Part shown: one piece after another, positions 1 through 8,916 of the stretch
How positions within the stretch are numbered: position 1 is the stretch's first letter
How the letters are laid out: every line of letters begins with the position of its first letter
Origin: Streptomyces glomeratus
GTDB lineage: Bacteria > Actinomycetota > Actinomycetes > Streptomycetales > Streptomycetaceae
Reading direction: 5' to 3'
NCBI RefSeq assembly: GCF_021462825.1
Contig: NZ_JAKEEB010000037.1
Span: forward strand, 1 to 62,253
Length of the DNA stretch: 62,253 nt
The notes under the pieces: generated by a model
The model's database searches: none
Told to the model about the DNA's origin: nothing
Seen by the model: only the letters and a program-made list of their open reading frames with translations
Position numbers and translations under genes: made by a program

Positions 1-115
1 TAAATACCCCCCGGGCGCGGGGGGGGGCGCCCCCCCGGGCGGGCCGCCGCTCCTCGTCTCCGTCGGGGCCGGCCGTCCTGAACCGTCACCGGGTCACTTG
101 ACCGGCGACCGCCCG
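1..115. other. Low-complexity G/C window edge
   Basis: The first 50 or so bases consist of G and C runs after a short AT start, unlike the coding sequence that follows. No gene or signal is recognisable. It lies just downstream of the stop codon of the minus-strand PAC2 gene, so it could hold that gene's terminator, but it may equally be poor-quality sequence at a contig end. Confidence 0.4.
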
Positions 116-1087
116 TCAGTCCTCCGCGGAGTCCTCGTCGTCGCCGCCCGTCCGCGGTGGCTTCGGCGGCCGCGGACGGCCACCAGGGGTGTCCCGCCGG
201 TACGAGCCGTCGCCGCCGTCCGCCGTGGCGTGCCCGCCCGGCGGGTTGACGTCCCGTCGGCGCAGATACCGCTCGAACTCGCGGGCGATCGCCTCGCCCG
301 ACGCCTCCGGCAACTCTGCGGTGTCCCGGGCCTCCTCCAGCGTCTGGACGTACTCGGCGACCTCGCTGTCCTCCGCCGCCAGCTGGTCCACGCCGAGCTG
401 CCAGGCACGCGCGTCCTCCGGCAGCTCGCCCAGCGGGATGCGCAGGTCGAGCAGGTCCTCCAGACGGTTGAGCAGGGCCAGGGTGGCCTTCGGGTTCGGC
501 GGCTGGGACACATAGTGCGGAACCGCCGCCCACAGCGAGACGGCCGGGACCCCCGCGTGCGTGCAGGCCTCCTGGAGCACGCCCACGATGCCCGTGGGGC
601 CCTCGTACTTGGTCTCCTCCAGATCCATCCGGCGGGCCAGGTCCGCGTCGGATGTGGTCCCGCTGATGGGGACCGGACGCGTGTGCGGGGTGTCGCCGAG
701 CAGGGCCCCCAGGATGACCACCAGCTCCACACCCAGCTCATGGGCGAAGCCCAGCAGCTCGTTGCAGAACGAGCGCCAGCGCATCGACGGCTCGATGCCG
801 CGGACCAGGACCAGGTCGCGGGGCTTCTCGCCACCGACGCGGACCACCGAGAGCCGGGTCGTGGGCCAGGTGATCTTGCGGACCCCGGCCTCCATGAACA
901 CGGTGGGGCGGTTCACCTGGAAGTCGTAGTAGTCCTCGGCGTCCAGCGCCGCGAACACCTCGCCCTTCCATTCCCTGTCCAGATGCGCGACCGCGGTGGA
1001 AGCGGCGTCGCCGGCATCGTTCCAGCCCTCGAACGCGGCCACCATGACCGGGTCGATCAGCTCGGGAACCCCCTCGAGCTCGATCAC
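116..1087 (-). CDS. PAC2 family protein
   Basis: A 323-residue protein of the PAC2 (proteasome assembly chaperone 2-like) superfamily, which is widespread in actinobacteria and of unknown biochemical role. The N-terminus (MIELEGVPELIDPVMVAAF) with 'GWNDAGDAAS' and the central 'ILGALLGDTPHTRP' segment are typical of the family. The last 60 or so residues are a low-complexity Arg/Pro/Gly/Asp tail, probably disordered. Start is GTG at 1087, preceded by AAGGAGG at a spacing of six bases. The gene stands alone with no co-directional neighbour inside the window. Family similarity to eukaryotic assembly chaperones does not show that it acts on the proteasome encoded 26 kb away. Confidence 0.88.
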   Translation of the reverse strand: MIELEGVPELIDPVMVAAFEGWNDAGDAASTAVAHLDREWKGEVFAALDAEDYYDFQVNRPTVFMEAGVRKITWPTTRLSVVRVGGEKPRDLVLVRGIEPSMRWRSFCNELLGFAHELGVELVVILGALLGDTPHTRPVPISGTTSDADLARRMDLEETKYEGPTGIVGVLQEACTHAGVPAVSLWAAVPHYVSQPPNPKATLALLNRLEDLLDLRIPLGELPEDARAWQLGVDQLAAEDSEVAEYVQTLEEARDTAELPEASGEAIAREFERYLRRRDVNPPGGHATADGGDGSYRRDTPGGRPRPPKPPRTGGDDEDSAED

Positions 1088-1266
1088 CCAGCGCCTCCTT
1101 CCGACGTTCCCTCACGTACGTCCCAACCTTACGGCGTGCGGCGGGGACGCCCGCAGCCCCCTTGCACGGGGGAGTGAACGGATGACTGCCCCGTACGGGG
1201 CCGTGGAACACCCATGATCGTCACTCAGGGCGTGCCGTCCCCCGAAGGGGGTCCCCTGCCGACGGC

Positions 1267-2340
1267 TCAAATCCCGGCTTGTCGACTGGGCGGCGACCGC
1301 CCCCTGTTGCCGCTCACCGGCCAGGGGCGCCGCCACGACCGTCGCGGCCGGCTCCAAGACCGAACGCCTGCCGGCACCCTCGGGCCGCCGCCCCGCCGAG
1401 GGTCGTCCGTGCCCGCTTCCGCATCAGGATCCGCCCGTCGACGACCGTTTCCCGTACGTCCGCACACTGTGCCGCATACGCCGGCGTCGGCCACACATCG
1501 TGACGAGGACACAGATGCGGCCGCCCCACGTCCAGCAGCATCAGATCCGCCCGCTTGCCGCCCCTCCAGGGACCCCAGCCGCTCTCCGAGCCCTAGCGTG
1601 CGGGCACCCTCGGCCCTCGCCATCCGCACCGCCCGTTCGGCGCCGACCGCGCTCGGGTCACCGTCCGCCTTGTGCACCGGCCGCCGGCCGCATCGCACCG
1701 AGCAGATCGAGCGTGGGGGAGCTGACCGTACCGTCCGTGCCGAGCCCGACGGCCACTCCGCGCCCAGCAGCCGCGGCACCGGCGCGATCCCGCAGCGCAG
1801 CTGGAGGTTGGAGACCGGACGGCTGCCGTGCCGTGCTTCGGCGGTAGCGGCCTCGGCCGCGCTCTCCGCGGCGTGCAGACGCAGCCGCGCCCCGAACTCA
1901 CGTGCCGGCGCGGCGATCTCGGAGAGCCGGCCGGGGGAGAGGGCGTACACGCAGTGCGCGAACACCACGTGCCGCTTACCGGGCGCATGGGTGGTCCGGG
2001 CGGCCAGGTCCCGGCGGGCCCATTACAGGCGCCCCTCGTGGCTCCTGCGGTCGGGGCAGTCCGGGACGTGCATGAAGACCGGGCCGGTCAGCAGCCGCCG
2101 CCCCGCCCCCCGCGCCGCCGCCTAGTGGAACAAGTACATGTCGAGTGCCGGGGTCACCCCGGCGCGCACACTCTCGGCGACCGCGACCCGTACGCCCGCC
2201 GCCACGCTCACCGGAGACAGCAACTCGGCCTCCCAGCGAAGCACGGACAGCTCCGGCGTCGGTGTTCTCGTCCGCCGCATACCGCGCCCGCAGCTTTCCG
2301 GACTCTCCCATGGCGAGGATCTCCGGATCCGCTCACTCAT
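1267..2340 (-). pseudogene. Decayed amidohydrolase (MtaD/cytosine-deaminase-like)
   Basis: Remnants of one amidohydrolase lie in order but in different minus-strand frames. They are 'VAVAESVRAGVTPALDMYLFH' with a TAG at 2122-2124, then 'RLLTGPVFMHVPDCP' near 2070, then 'VFAHCVYALSPGRLSEIA' and 'RLHAAESAAEAATAEARHG' (about 1965-1830). After these come 'SNLQLRCGIAPVPRLL', 'VAVGLGTDGTVSS', 'GARTLGLGERLGSLE' and finally 'MLLDVGRPHLCPRHDVWPT' (about 1540). At least four frame breaks and an apparent deletion between the zinc-site His and the 'SNL' strand make the gene nonfunctional. The putative start ATG at 2340 overlaps the TGA of the nucleoside phosphorylase (ATGA), indicating a former two-gene operon. 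The family hydrolyses amine groups of nucleosides or bases, which fits a purine/pyrimidine salvage partner. Sequencing error cannot explain so many lesions unless the read quality was very poor. Confidence 0.8.
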
Positions 2341-3113
2341 GCCCTGCGCTCCTCGGAAAGCAGCCGCAGCGCCTGCAGGGAGACGACCGCCCCGTGCTCC
2401 ACACCCCGGGCCACCACCGCGCGGTACGGGTTGTAGCCGCCGGTGGAGAACGAGGCGTTCTCGTCGACCAGTTCGTCGGCGTTGGCCCCGTCCACCACGA
2501 GTACGCCGCCCGCCACGAGCCCGCGCAGCGAGGCGGTCACCAGCAGAGCGGACAGCTCCATCTCGATCGCCGCGAGACCCGCCCCGTCGTACGCGTTCAG
2601 CGGGATCAGCCCGGGCTGGAAGGCCGCACGGGTCCACACGATCCCCCGGTGGTGCGGCACGCCCGCCTCCCGCGCCGCGCGCTGCAGGGCGAGGACCGCC
2701 TCGGGTGCCGACACGGCCGGGTACTCGGGCGGCAGCAACTGCCGGGTCACGCCGTCGTCCCGCACGGCGGCCTCGGCGATCACCAGGTCGCCGTCGCCGA
2801 TTCCCGGTTTCATCGAGCCCGCCGTGCCCAGCCGTAGGAACGTGCGAACCCCCGCGTCCGCCAGCTCCTGGAAGAGCAGGATCGCCCCCGGTGCCCCCAC
2901 CCCGTGCGAGGCCACGGTCACCCCCAGTCCCTTCCAGCTCCCCCGGAACACCCGGTACTCGCGGTGGTACGAGACCTCCTCGGCGCCCTCCAGCAGCGCG
3001 GCGACCGTGGCCGCGCGGGCCGGGTCGCCGACGAGGACGGCGTACGGGGGAAGCCCGGTGCGCGGGATGCGGGTGACGGGCGACAGATCCCGCGTCGTCG
3101 GGTTCTGCGTCAT
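2337..3113 (-). CDS. Nucleoside phosphorylase (uridine phosphorylase-like)
   Basis: A 258-residue member of the PNP/UDP family, which cleaves nucleosides with phosphate to give a base and ribose-1-phosphate. Visible family marks are the phosphate-binding 'VGDPARAATVAALL' near the N-terminus, 'GAPGAILLFQELADAGVRTFLRLGTAGSM' (glycine-rich loop and GTAG) in the middle, and 'AIEMELSALLVTASLRG' with the nucleoside-binding Glu-Met-Glu. The closing acid loop 'VVDGANADE' follows. Start ATG 3113 was chosen over the longer frame because AGGAG lies about eight bases upstream and the next residues begin the family alignment. The partner amidohydrolase downstream (ATGA overlap) has decayed. Substrate preference cannot be read from sequence alone. 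Confidence 0.88.
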   Translation of the reverse strand: MTQNPTTRDLSPVTRIPRTGLPPYAVLVGDPARAATVAALLEGAEEVSYHREYRVFRGSWKGLGVTVASHGVGAPGAILLFQELADAGVRTFLRLGTAGSMKPGIGDGDLVIAEAAVRDDGVTRQLLPPEYPAVSAPEAVLALQRAAREAGVPHHRGIVWTRAAFQPGLIPLNAYDGAGLAAIEMELSALLVTASLRGLVAGGVLVVDGANADELVDENASFSTGGYNPYRAVVARGVEHGAVVSLQALRLLSEERRA

Positions 3114-3304
3114 CGGGCGGCTCCTGTGCGTCGGTGATGCCGGGGGCGTGCGCGCGGCGAAGGCCATGGCGCACCCACCGGACACCGTACGCAGCAGAAG
3201 CCCGCCCGGTGTCTCCAACGGCCCCCGCGGCCGGACCCCGTACCGGCGACCGGCTCCCCGGGCCGTGGGCGGCGCCGGACGGGCCGAAGGAGTACGGGAA
3301 CGCG

Positions 3305-3336
3305 AAAGGGGCGGCTTCGTGCGGGAAGCCGCCCCT
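3305..3336 (-). terminator. Terminator of the glpFKD operon
   Basis: A 12-bp perfect inverted repeat (AGGGGCGGCTTC with GAAGCCGCCCCT) and six-base loop lies 14 bases after the glpD stop. On the minus strand it is followed by TTT. It separates the glycerol operon from the downstream phosphorylase gene. Confidence 0.75.
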
Positions 3337-3349
3337 CGTCGCGGGGGAC

Positions 3350-4957
3350 CTACTTCTTGTCGAGCAGGTCCTGCACCTTGCCGCGCACCTCGTCCGTGGC
3401 CAGGCCGCGGATCGTCAGGGTGGTGCGGCGGCGCAGCACGTCATCCGCCGTCTCGGCCCACTCGTTGTCCCGGGCGTAGACGACCTGCGCCCAGATCTCC
3501 GGCGCGTCCGGGTGGACACGCTCGCCCAGCTCGGGGTTCTCGTTGGCGAGACGCGCGATGTCGAACGCCAGCGAGCCGTAGTGGGTCGCCAGGTGCTTGG
3601 CGGTGTCCGGCGCCATGCGCGGACCGGGCGCCGGACCGTCGACGACCAGCCGGTGGGCGACCGCGCGCGGGTTGGCGATGCCCGGCAGCGGCAGCTTCTT
3701 CGGCAGCGTGGAGATCGGCTCGAAGTCGTCGCCGAGCGGACGGCCCGGCAGCGACTCCAGCTTCTGCATGACCGTACGGCCGATGTGCCGGAAGGTGGTC
3801 CACTTGCCGCCCGCGACGGACAGCATGCCGCCCTTGCCCTCGGTGACGACGGTCTCGCGCTTGGCCTTGGCCGTGTCGCCGGGGCCGCCGGGCAGCACCC
3901 GCAGACCGGCGAAGGCGTAGGTGATCAGCTCGCGCCGCAGCTGCTGGTCGCGGACGGAGAAGGCCGCCTCGTCGAGGATCTGGGCGATGTCCTTCTCGTT
4001 CACCCCGACCTCGGCCGGATCGCCCTCGTACTCCTCGTCCGTGGTGCCGAGCAGCAGCATGTCCTCCCAGGGGAGGGCGAAGGTGATGCGGTACTTGTCG
4101 ATCGGCGTCGCGAGCGCCGCCTTCCAGGGGGAGGTGCGCTTGAGGACCAGGTGCACACCCTTGGACAGGCGTATGGAGGGCGCCGCGTTCGGGTCCTCCA
4201 TCCGGCGCAGGTGGTCGACCCAGGGGCCGGTCGCGTTCAGCACCAGCCGCGCCTCGACACCGAACTCGTCCCCGGACAGCCGGTCCCTCAGCTCGGCACC
4301 GGTGACCCGGCCGCGGGTGAAGCGCAGGCCGGTGACCTCCGCATGGTTCAGCACGACGGCCCCCGCCTCGACGGCCGCGCGGACCGTCATCAGCGCCATG
4401 CGGGCGTCGTTCATCTGGTCGTCGCCGTACACGGCCACGGCCTTGAGGTTCTCGGTGCGCAGCTCCGGCACGTCCTGCTGCGCCTTGGCCGGCGACAGCA
4501 GGTGGCCCACGCCGTCACCGAACGCCGACAGCGCGGAGTAGGCGAAGACGCCCGCCCCGAGCTTCGCCGCGCCGTGCGGCCCGCCCTTGTACACGGGGAG
4601 GTAGAACGTGAGCGGGTTCGCCAGGTGGGGGGCCACCTGACGGGAGACCGCACGGCGCTCGAAGTGGTTCTCCGCCACCAGCTTCACCGCGCCGGTCTGC
4701 AGGTAGCGCAGTCCGCCGTGGAGCAGCTTGGAGGAGGCGGAGGAGGTGGCGCCGGCGAAGTCGCCGGCGTCCACCAGCGCCACCCGCAGGCCCGACTGCG
4801 CGGCATGCCAGGCCGTGGAGATGCCCAGGATCCCGCCACCGATCACCAGGAGGTCGTACGTCGCCTTGGACAGCTGCTCCCGGGTCTCGGTGCGGCTCGC
4901 GTGGGAGCCGTAGGCCGGGTGGGTCCCCAGAGCCGGGACACTCTGCAGGGTGGTCAT
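3350..4957 (-). CDS. glpD: Glycerol-3-phosphate dehydrogenase, FAD-dependent
   Basis: Oxidises sn-glycerol-3-phosphate to dihydroxyacetone phosphate and passes electrons to the respiratory chain at the inner face of the membrane. The 535-residue protein has the FAD dinucleotide fold 'VIGGGILGISTAWHAA' at about residues 37-52, followed by 'GATSSASSKLLHGGLRYL', and the second FAD signature 'SVAGGKWTTFRHIGR' near residue 385, all typical of GlpD. Length is normal for the family. The ATG at 4957 has GGAG within the last codons of glpK (GAG GAG TAA), so the two genes are translationally linked. This is the gylX gene of the S. coelicolor glycerol operon by synteny. Confidence 0.95.
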   Translation of the reverse strand: MTTLQSVPALGTHPAYGSHASRTETREQLSKATYDLLVIGGGILGISTAWHAAQSGLRVALVDAGDFAGATSSASSKLLHGGLRYLQTGAVKLVAENHFERRAVSRQVAPHLANPLTFYLPVYKGGPHGAAKLGAGVFAYSALSAFGDGVGHLLSPAKAQQDVPELRTENLKAVAVYGDDQMNDARMALMTVRAAVEAGAVVLNHAEVTGLRFTRGRVTGAELRDRLSGDEFGVEARLVLNATGPWVDHLRRMEDPNAAPSIRLSKGVHLVLKRTSPWKAALATPIDKYRITFALPWEDMLLLGTTDEEYEGDPAEVGVNEKDIAQILDEAAFSVRDQQLRRELITYAFAGLRVLPGGPGDTAKAKRETVVTEGKGGMLSVAGGKWTTFRHIGRTVMQKLESLPGRPLGDDFEPISTLPKKLPLPGIANPRAVAHRLVVDGPAPGPRMAPDTAKHLATHYGSLAFDIARLANENPELGERVHPDAPEIWAQVVYARDNEWAETADDVLRRRTTLTIRGLATDEVRGKVQDLLDKK

Positions 4958-4963
4958 TGCGAA

Positions 4964-6502
4964 TTACTCCTCGTCTTCGATCCAGCCCATGGTCCGCTCG
5001 ACGGCCTTGAGCCAGTTCTTGTACTCACGGTCGCGGGTCTCCGCGTCCATGTGGGGCGTCCACTCGGCGGCCCGGCGCCAGTTGGCGCGCAGGTCGTCGG
5101 TGCTGGTCCAGAAGCCGACGGCGAGACCGGCGGCGTAGGCGGCGCCGAGGCAGGTGGTCTCGGCGACCATCGGGCGCACCACCGGTGCGTCCAGGACGTC
5201 CGAGAGCGTCTGCATCAGCAGGTTGTTGGAGGTCATGCCGCCGTCGACCTTGAGGGCCGCGAGCTCGACGCCGGAGTCCTTCGTCATGGCGTCGGTGATC
5301 TCGCGGGTCTGCCAGGCGGTGGCCTCCAGGACGGCGCGCGCGAGGTGCGCCTTGGTGACGTACCGGGTCAGACCGGCGATCACACCGCGGGCGTCGGAGC
5401 GCCAGTACGGGGCGAACAGACCGGAGAAGGCCGGTACGAAGTAGGCGCCGCCGTTGTCCTCGACCGACAGCGCGAGAGTCTCGATCTCGGCGGCGGTGGA
5501 GATCAGGCCCATCTGGTCGCGCATCCACTGCACCAGGGAGCCGGTGACGGCGATCGAACCCTCCAGGGCGTAGACCGGCTCCTGGTCGCCGATCCGGTAG
5601 CCGACGGTGGTCAGCAGGCCCGAGTAGGAGTTGATGATCTTCTCACCGGTGTTCATCAGCATGAAGGTGCCGGTGCCGTAGGTGGACTTGGCCTCGCCCT
5701 CGGAGAAGCAGGTCTGGCCGAACAGGGCCGCCTGCTGGTCGCCGAGCGCGGAGGCCACCGGGATGCCGCCGAGCAGCTCGCCGAGGCGCCCGCCGCTGAT
5801 CTCGCCGTAGACCTCGGCGGAGGAGCGGATCTCCGGCAGCATCGCGAGCGGCACGCCGATGGACTCGGCGATCTTCTCGTCCCACTCCAAGGTGTGCAGG
5901 TTCATCAGCATGGTGCGGGAGGCGTTGGTGACGTCGGTGACGTGGTGGCCGCCGTCGACACCGCCTGTCAGGTTCCAGATGACCCAGGTGTCCATGGTGC
6001 CGAAGAGGATGTCCCCGGCCTCGGCGCGCTCCCGCAGACCCTCGACGTTGTCGAGCAGCCAGCGGGCCTTGGGGCCGGCGAAGTACGAGGCCAGCGGAAG
6101 GCCGGTCTCACGGCGGAAGCGGTCCTGGCCGACGTTGCGGCCGAGCTCCTTGCAGAGCGCGTCGGTGCGGGTGTCCTGCCAGACGATCGCGTTGTGGACG
6201 GGCTCACCGGTGTTCTTGTCCCACAGCACGGTGGTCTCGCGCTGGTTGGTGATGCCGATGGCCTTGATGTCGTCACGGGTGATGCCGGCCTTCTCGATGG
6301 CTCCGGCGACGACTTCCTGGACGTTGGTCCAGATCTCGGTGGCGTTGTGCTCGACCCAGCCCGGCTTCGGGAAGATCTGCTCGTGCTCCTTCTGGTCGAC
6401 GGAGACGATACGGCCGTCCCGGTCGAAGACGATGCAGCGCGAAGAGGTCGTGCCCTGGTCGATGGCGGCGATGAACGGGCCGGCGGTGTGTGCGTCGGTC
6501 AC
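4964..6502 (-). CDS. glpK: Glycerol kinase
   Basis: Phosphorylates glycerol with ATP to glycerol-3-phosphate, the committed step of glycerol use in the cytoplasm. The 512 residues show the FGGY/actin-like ATPase fold: 'AIDQGTTSSRCIVFDRDG' at the N-terminus (phosphate 1), 'GTMDTWVIWNLTGG' near residue 167, 'STYGTGTFMLMNTG' (phosphate 2 loop) near 265, and 'VDGGMTSNNLLMQTLSDVL' (adenosine site) near 408. The GTG start at 6502 follows CTGGAG six bases upstream. It sits between glpF and glpD in one minus-strand operon, so uptake, phosphorylation and oxidation are coexpressed. Confidence 0.96.
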   Translation of the reverse strand: MTDAHTAGPFIAAIDQGTTSSRCIVFDRDGRIVSVDQKEHEQIFPKPGWVEHNATEIWTNVQEVVAGAIEKAGITRDDIKAIGITNQRETTVLWDKNTGEPVHNAIVWQDTRTDALCKELGRNVGQDRFRRETGLPLASYFAGPKARWLLDNVEGLRERAEAGDILFGTMDTWVIWNLTGGVDGGHHVTDVTNASRTMLMNLHTLEWDEKIAESIGVPLAMLPEIRSSAEVYGEISGGRLGELLGGIPVASALGDQQAALFGQTCFSEGEAKSTYGTGTFMLMNTGEKIINSYSGLLTTVGYRIGDQEPVYALEGSIAVTGSLVQWMRDQMGLISTAAEIETLALSVEDNGGAYFVPAFSGLFAPYWRSDARGVIAGLTRYVTKAHLARAVLEATAWQTREITDAMTKDSGVELAALKVDGGMTSNNLLMQTLSDVLDAPVVRPMVAETTCLGAAYAAGLAVGFWTSTDDLRANWRRAAEWTPHMDAETRDREYKNWLKAVERTMGWIEDEE

Positions 6503-6592
6503 GGTGTGCTCCAGATTCCGTGGATATAGAGGGGCGGTCTATACGGCGCTGTGCTGAGAGGGCGAGATGTCCGGGGGGGAAGCTCAGTGGTC

Positions 6593-7381
6593 TCAGGCGA
6601 AGGCGACGTTGTATATGCCCGCGGCGATCGCGGCGCCGACCAGCGGACCGACGACCGGAACCCAGGCGTAGCCCCAGTCGGAGCCACCCTTGTTGGGGAG
6701 GGGGAGGAGGGCGTGCACGATGCGCGGACCGAGGTCACGGGCCGGGTTGATCGCGTAACCGGTCGGGCCGCCCAGGGAGAGGCCGATCCCGACGACCACG
6801 AACGCGGTGATCAGGGCGCCCAGGGTGCCCAGGCCGTTGCCCTTGTCGTTGAGGCCCTGCGTGAGGACCGCGAGCACCAGCACGATCGTGCCGATGATCT
6901 CCGTGGCCAGGTTCAGCACCGCGTTCCGGATCTCGGGACCGGTGGAGAAGACGCCGAGCACGGGGCCGGCCTGGGCCTCCTGTGCCTCCACGGCCTTGGT
7001 GTCCTGCGCCCCCGGACCGCCGACGATCTCTCTGTCGGTCAGGTGGGCGTGGAACTGGCCGTAGTAGGCGACCCAGACCAGGGTGGCACCGATCATGGCG
7101 CCGAGCAGCTGGCCGCCCCAGTAGACCGGGACATGGCTCCAGTCGCCGTCCTTGATGGCGAGCGCGAGCGTCACGGCAGGGTTCAGGTGGGCACCGGAGA
7201 GCGGTGCCGAGGTGTAGACCGCCGTCAGAACGGCGAAGCCCCACCCGAAGGTGATGGCCAGCCAGCCGGCGTTCCGGGCCTTGGAGGCCTTCAGTGTGAC
7301 AGCGGCGCACACGCCGCCACCGAGCAGGATGAGTATGGCGGTACCGATGGTCTCGCCGATGAAGATGTCGGAGCTGGACAC
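6593..7381 (-). CDS. glpF: Glycerol uptake facilitator (aquaglyceroporin)
   Basis: A 262-residue MIP-family channel for facilitated glycerol diffusion across the cytoplasmic membrane. Both half-helix NPA boxes are present: 'HLNPAVTLAL' and 'AINPARDLGPR'. The Asp after the second NPAR is the classical glyceroporin, rather than water-channel, mark. Six hydrophobic segments are evident. Start GTG 7381 ('VSSSDIFIGE') is preferred because it is preceded by AGGAG at six bases and the first membrane helix begins just after it; a much longer frame upstream has no membrane-protein character. It is the first gene of the glpF-glpK-glpD operon and faces the GylR-like operators at 7511-7585. Confidence 0.94.
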   Translation of the reverse strand: MSSSDIFIGETIGTAILILLGGGVCAAVTLKASKARNAGWLAITFGWGFAVLTAVYTSAPLSGAHLNPAVTLALAIKDGDWSHVPVYWGGQLLGAMIGATLVWVAYYGQFHAHLTDREIVGGPGAQDTKAVEAQEAQAGPVLGVFSTGPEIRNAVLNLATEIIGTIVLVLAVLTQGLNDKGNGLGTLGALITAFVVVGIGLSLGGPTGYAINPARDLGPRIVHALLPLPNKGGSDWGYAWVPVVGPLVGAAIAAGIYNVAFA

Positions 7382-7827
7382 CCGCGACTCCTTTGTCCTT
7401 CGTCCAGGGGGAAGGCGAACCCCGGGTCCCTCCGGTGGTTCGCGCCCTCGGGGGTGAGAGCGATGTCGGCCCGTGGCGTTGTCACACTCTAACGCGTATT
7501 GCCGCAAGGTGTTCGACAATGCCGACCGATGGACGGGAGTCTCGCTTCCGGTTCGCTGGATCGTCAAGAGTCCCGTTGTCGAATGCAGGATCGTTATTGA
7601 TCGCTCAGAGTTATCGATCTTGGAGTGGGCGCGCATCACGCGCGAACAGGCACGTTTCGAGGCCGCCCCGGGTGGCGGAGACGGCGTGCGGAGGGGCCTG
7701 GCGGACCGGATCGTCACGCTGTGTCACCCGGCGGGGCGCTGGAGGAGGCGTATTCCGGCCAGGCGGGGGGCCTGGGGCCGGGGGGCCTGGACGTCATGCG
7801 CCCGCCGGAGCCTCCCGCGGGCGTGCG
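7382..7827. other. Promoter region of the glycerol operon
   Basis: About 450 bp without a credible gene between glpF and the 3' side of gylR. It is less GC-rich than its surroundings (notably 7490-7620), and holds the GylR-like motifs described separately, so the operon promoter should lie between about 7450 and 7620. The 7630-7800 part shows nothing recognisable. Confidence 0.5.
7511..7527. promoter_or_regulatory. GylR-like operator upstream of glpF
   Basis: GTTCGACAATGCCGACC differs at only two positions from the perfect palindrome GTTCGGCAATGCCGAAC found upstream of gylR (8700-8716). A partial third copy, GTTGTCGAATG, lies at 7575-7585. IclR-family proteins bind such palindromes. The shared motif before both transcription units of the regulon is strong circumstantial evidence for GylR binding. 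Confidence 0.6.
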
Positions 7828-7854
7828 AAAAGGCCGGTACGTCGTGCACCGGCC
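7828..7854 (-). terminator. Terminator after gylR
   Basis: Read on the minus strand, GGCCGGT and ACCGGCC form a 7-bp stem with a nine-base loop directly followed by TTTT, a classical intrinsic terminator 30 bases past the gylR stop. Confidence 0.7.
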
Positions 7855-7884
7855 CCAGGTCCTCGCTTCGAGGGGGCGGAGGGC

Positions 7885-8649
7885 TCAGAACCGCCCGGCG
7901 CCCAGATCCCGCGACACCGCGCGGGCGCAGTCGCGGACCGCCGCGATGAGCTCCGGGCGCAGCTCGCCGTCACGGCACACCCGTTCCACGGCGCCGGTGA
8001 CGCCCACCGCGCCCACCGGCATCCGCCGCCGGTCGTGGATGGGCGCGGCCACCGAAGCCACCCCGGTCCATGTCTCCTCGACGTCCGCCGCGTACCCCCG
8101 GGCCCTGATCAGGTCCAGCAGGTGCTCGAAATCGTCCAGATCGCACACCGTCCGGTCGGTGAACGCCTTACGGTCGTTCTCCAGCGCCTCGCTGTGCGCC
8201 ACCGGGTCGTACGCCGACAGCACCTTGCCGAGCGCCGTGGAGTGCAGTGGCTGCATGGCCCCGATCTCCAGGACCTGCCGGCTGTCGTCGGGACGGAAGA
8301 CGTGGTGCACGATCAGTACGCCTTGCTGGTGCAGCACACCCAGATAGACGCTCTCCCCGCTGGCCCGGGCCAGGTCGTCCGTCCACACCAGGGCGCGCGC
8401 CCTCAGCTCGTGCACGTCGAGATACGTGGTCCCTAGACGCAGCAGTTCGGCCCCCAGCTGGTAGCGGCCGGATGCCGCGTCCTGCTCGACGAACCCCTCC
8501 TGCTGGAGTGTGCGGAGTATGCCGTGGGCCGTGCCCTTGGCGAGACCCAGTGACGAGGCGATGTCCGACAGGCCGAGCCGTCGCTCGCCGCCCGCGAGCA
8601 GCCGCAGCATCGCGGCCGCCCGTTCGAGCGACTGGATGTTCCGTGCCAT
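7885..8649 (-). CDS. gylR: IclR-family repressor of glycerol genes (GylR)
   Basis: A 254-residue IclR-type regulator. The N-terminal winged helix-turn-helix reads 'LGLSDIASSLGLAKGTAHGILRTLQQEGFVEQD' at about residues 24-56, and the C-terminal effector domain carries 'HSTALGKVLSAY'. The sequence matches what I remember of Streptomyces GylR, the glycerol/glycerol-3-phosphate-inducible repressor of the gyl operon. Start ATG 8649 (MARNIQSLERAAAML) has GGAGG upstream. The position between metH and the glycerol operon, in the same direction as glpFKD, fits. A palindrome at 8700-8716 suggests autoregulation. Confidence 0.93.
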   Translation of the reverse strand: MARNIQSLERAAAMLRLLAGGERRLGLSDIASSLGLAKGTAHGILRTLQQEGFVEQDAASGRYQLGAELLRLGTTYLDVHELRARALVWTDDLARASGESVYLGVLHQQGVLIVHHVFRPDDSRQVLEIGAMQPLHSTALGKVLSAYDPVAHSEALENDRKAFTDRTVCDLDDFEHLLDLIRARGYAADVEETWTGVASVAAPIHDRRRMPVGAVGVTGAVERVCRDGELRPELIAAVRDCARAVSRDLGAGRF

Positions 8650-8699
8650 CGCCGTGCTGCCTCCGTCCTTCGACCGTCCGCCGACCGTCGTATACCGCC

Positions 8700-8716
8700 G
8701 TTCGGCAATGCCGAAC
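8700..8716. promoter_or_regulatory. Perfect 17-bp palindrome upstream of gylR
   Basis: GTTCGGC-AAT-GCCGAAC has seven-base arms around three bases, 51 bp upstream of the gylR start. It resembles the motif upstream of glpF, so it is probably the autoregulatory GylR operator. Confidence 0.65.
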
Positions 8717-8916
8717 ACTACCGGTCGATGCCGACCTCCCGCTAATGGGTCGTCGCCATCCGTTCCGCAGAAATCCCCGTGCGGGTCATATGAGGCACGC
8801 CCGTCCGCCCCGTGGACGCCCCTGACCGTACGGCGCGCCGGGGGCTACCCTGGCCGCGTGCGTCTTCCATGGGAAGCGCAAAGCCGACAGCCGTCGCACT
8901 CCAGGGAGCATCTTCC

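Noticed and set aside
3134..6529. An 1131-codon plus-strand frame over the glycerol genes
   Set aside because: It is antisense to glpD and glpK, with low-complexity Gly/Arg/Val composition and no domain similarity.
8650..8916. Possible riboswitch upstream of metH
   Set aside because: No B12 box, SAM or SAH aptamer core could be recognised; the interval is mostly gylR promoter and a short leader.
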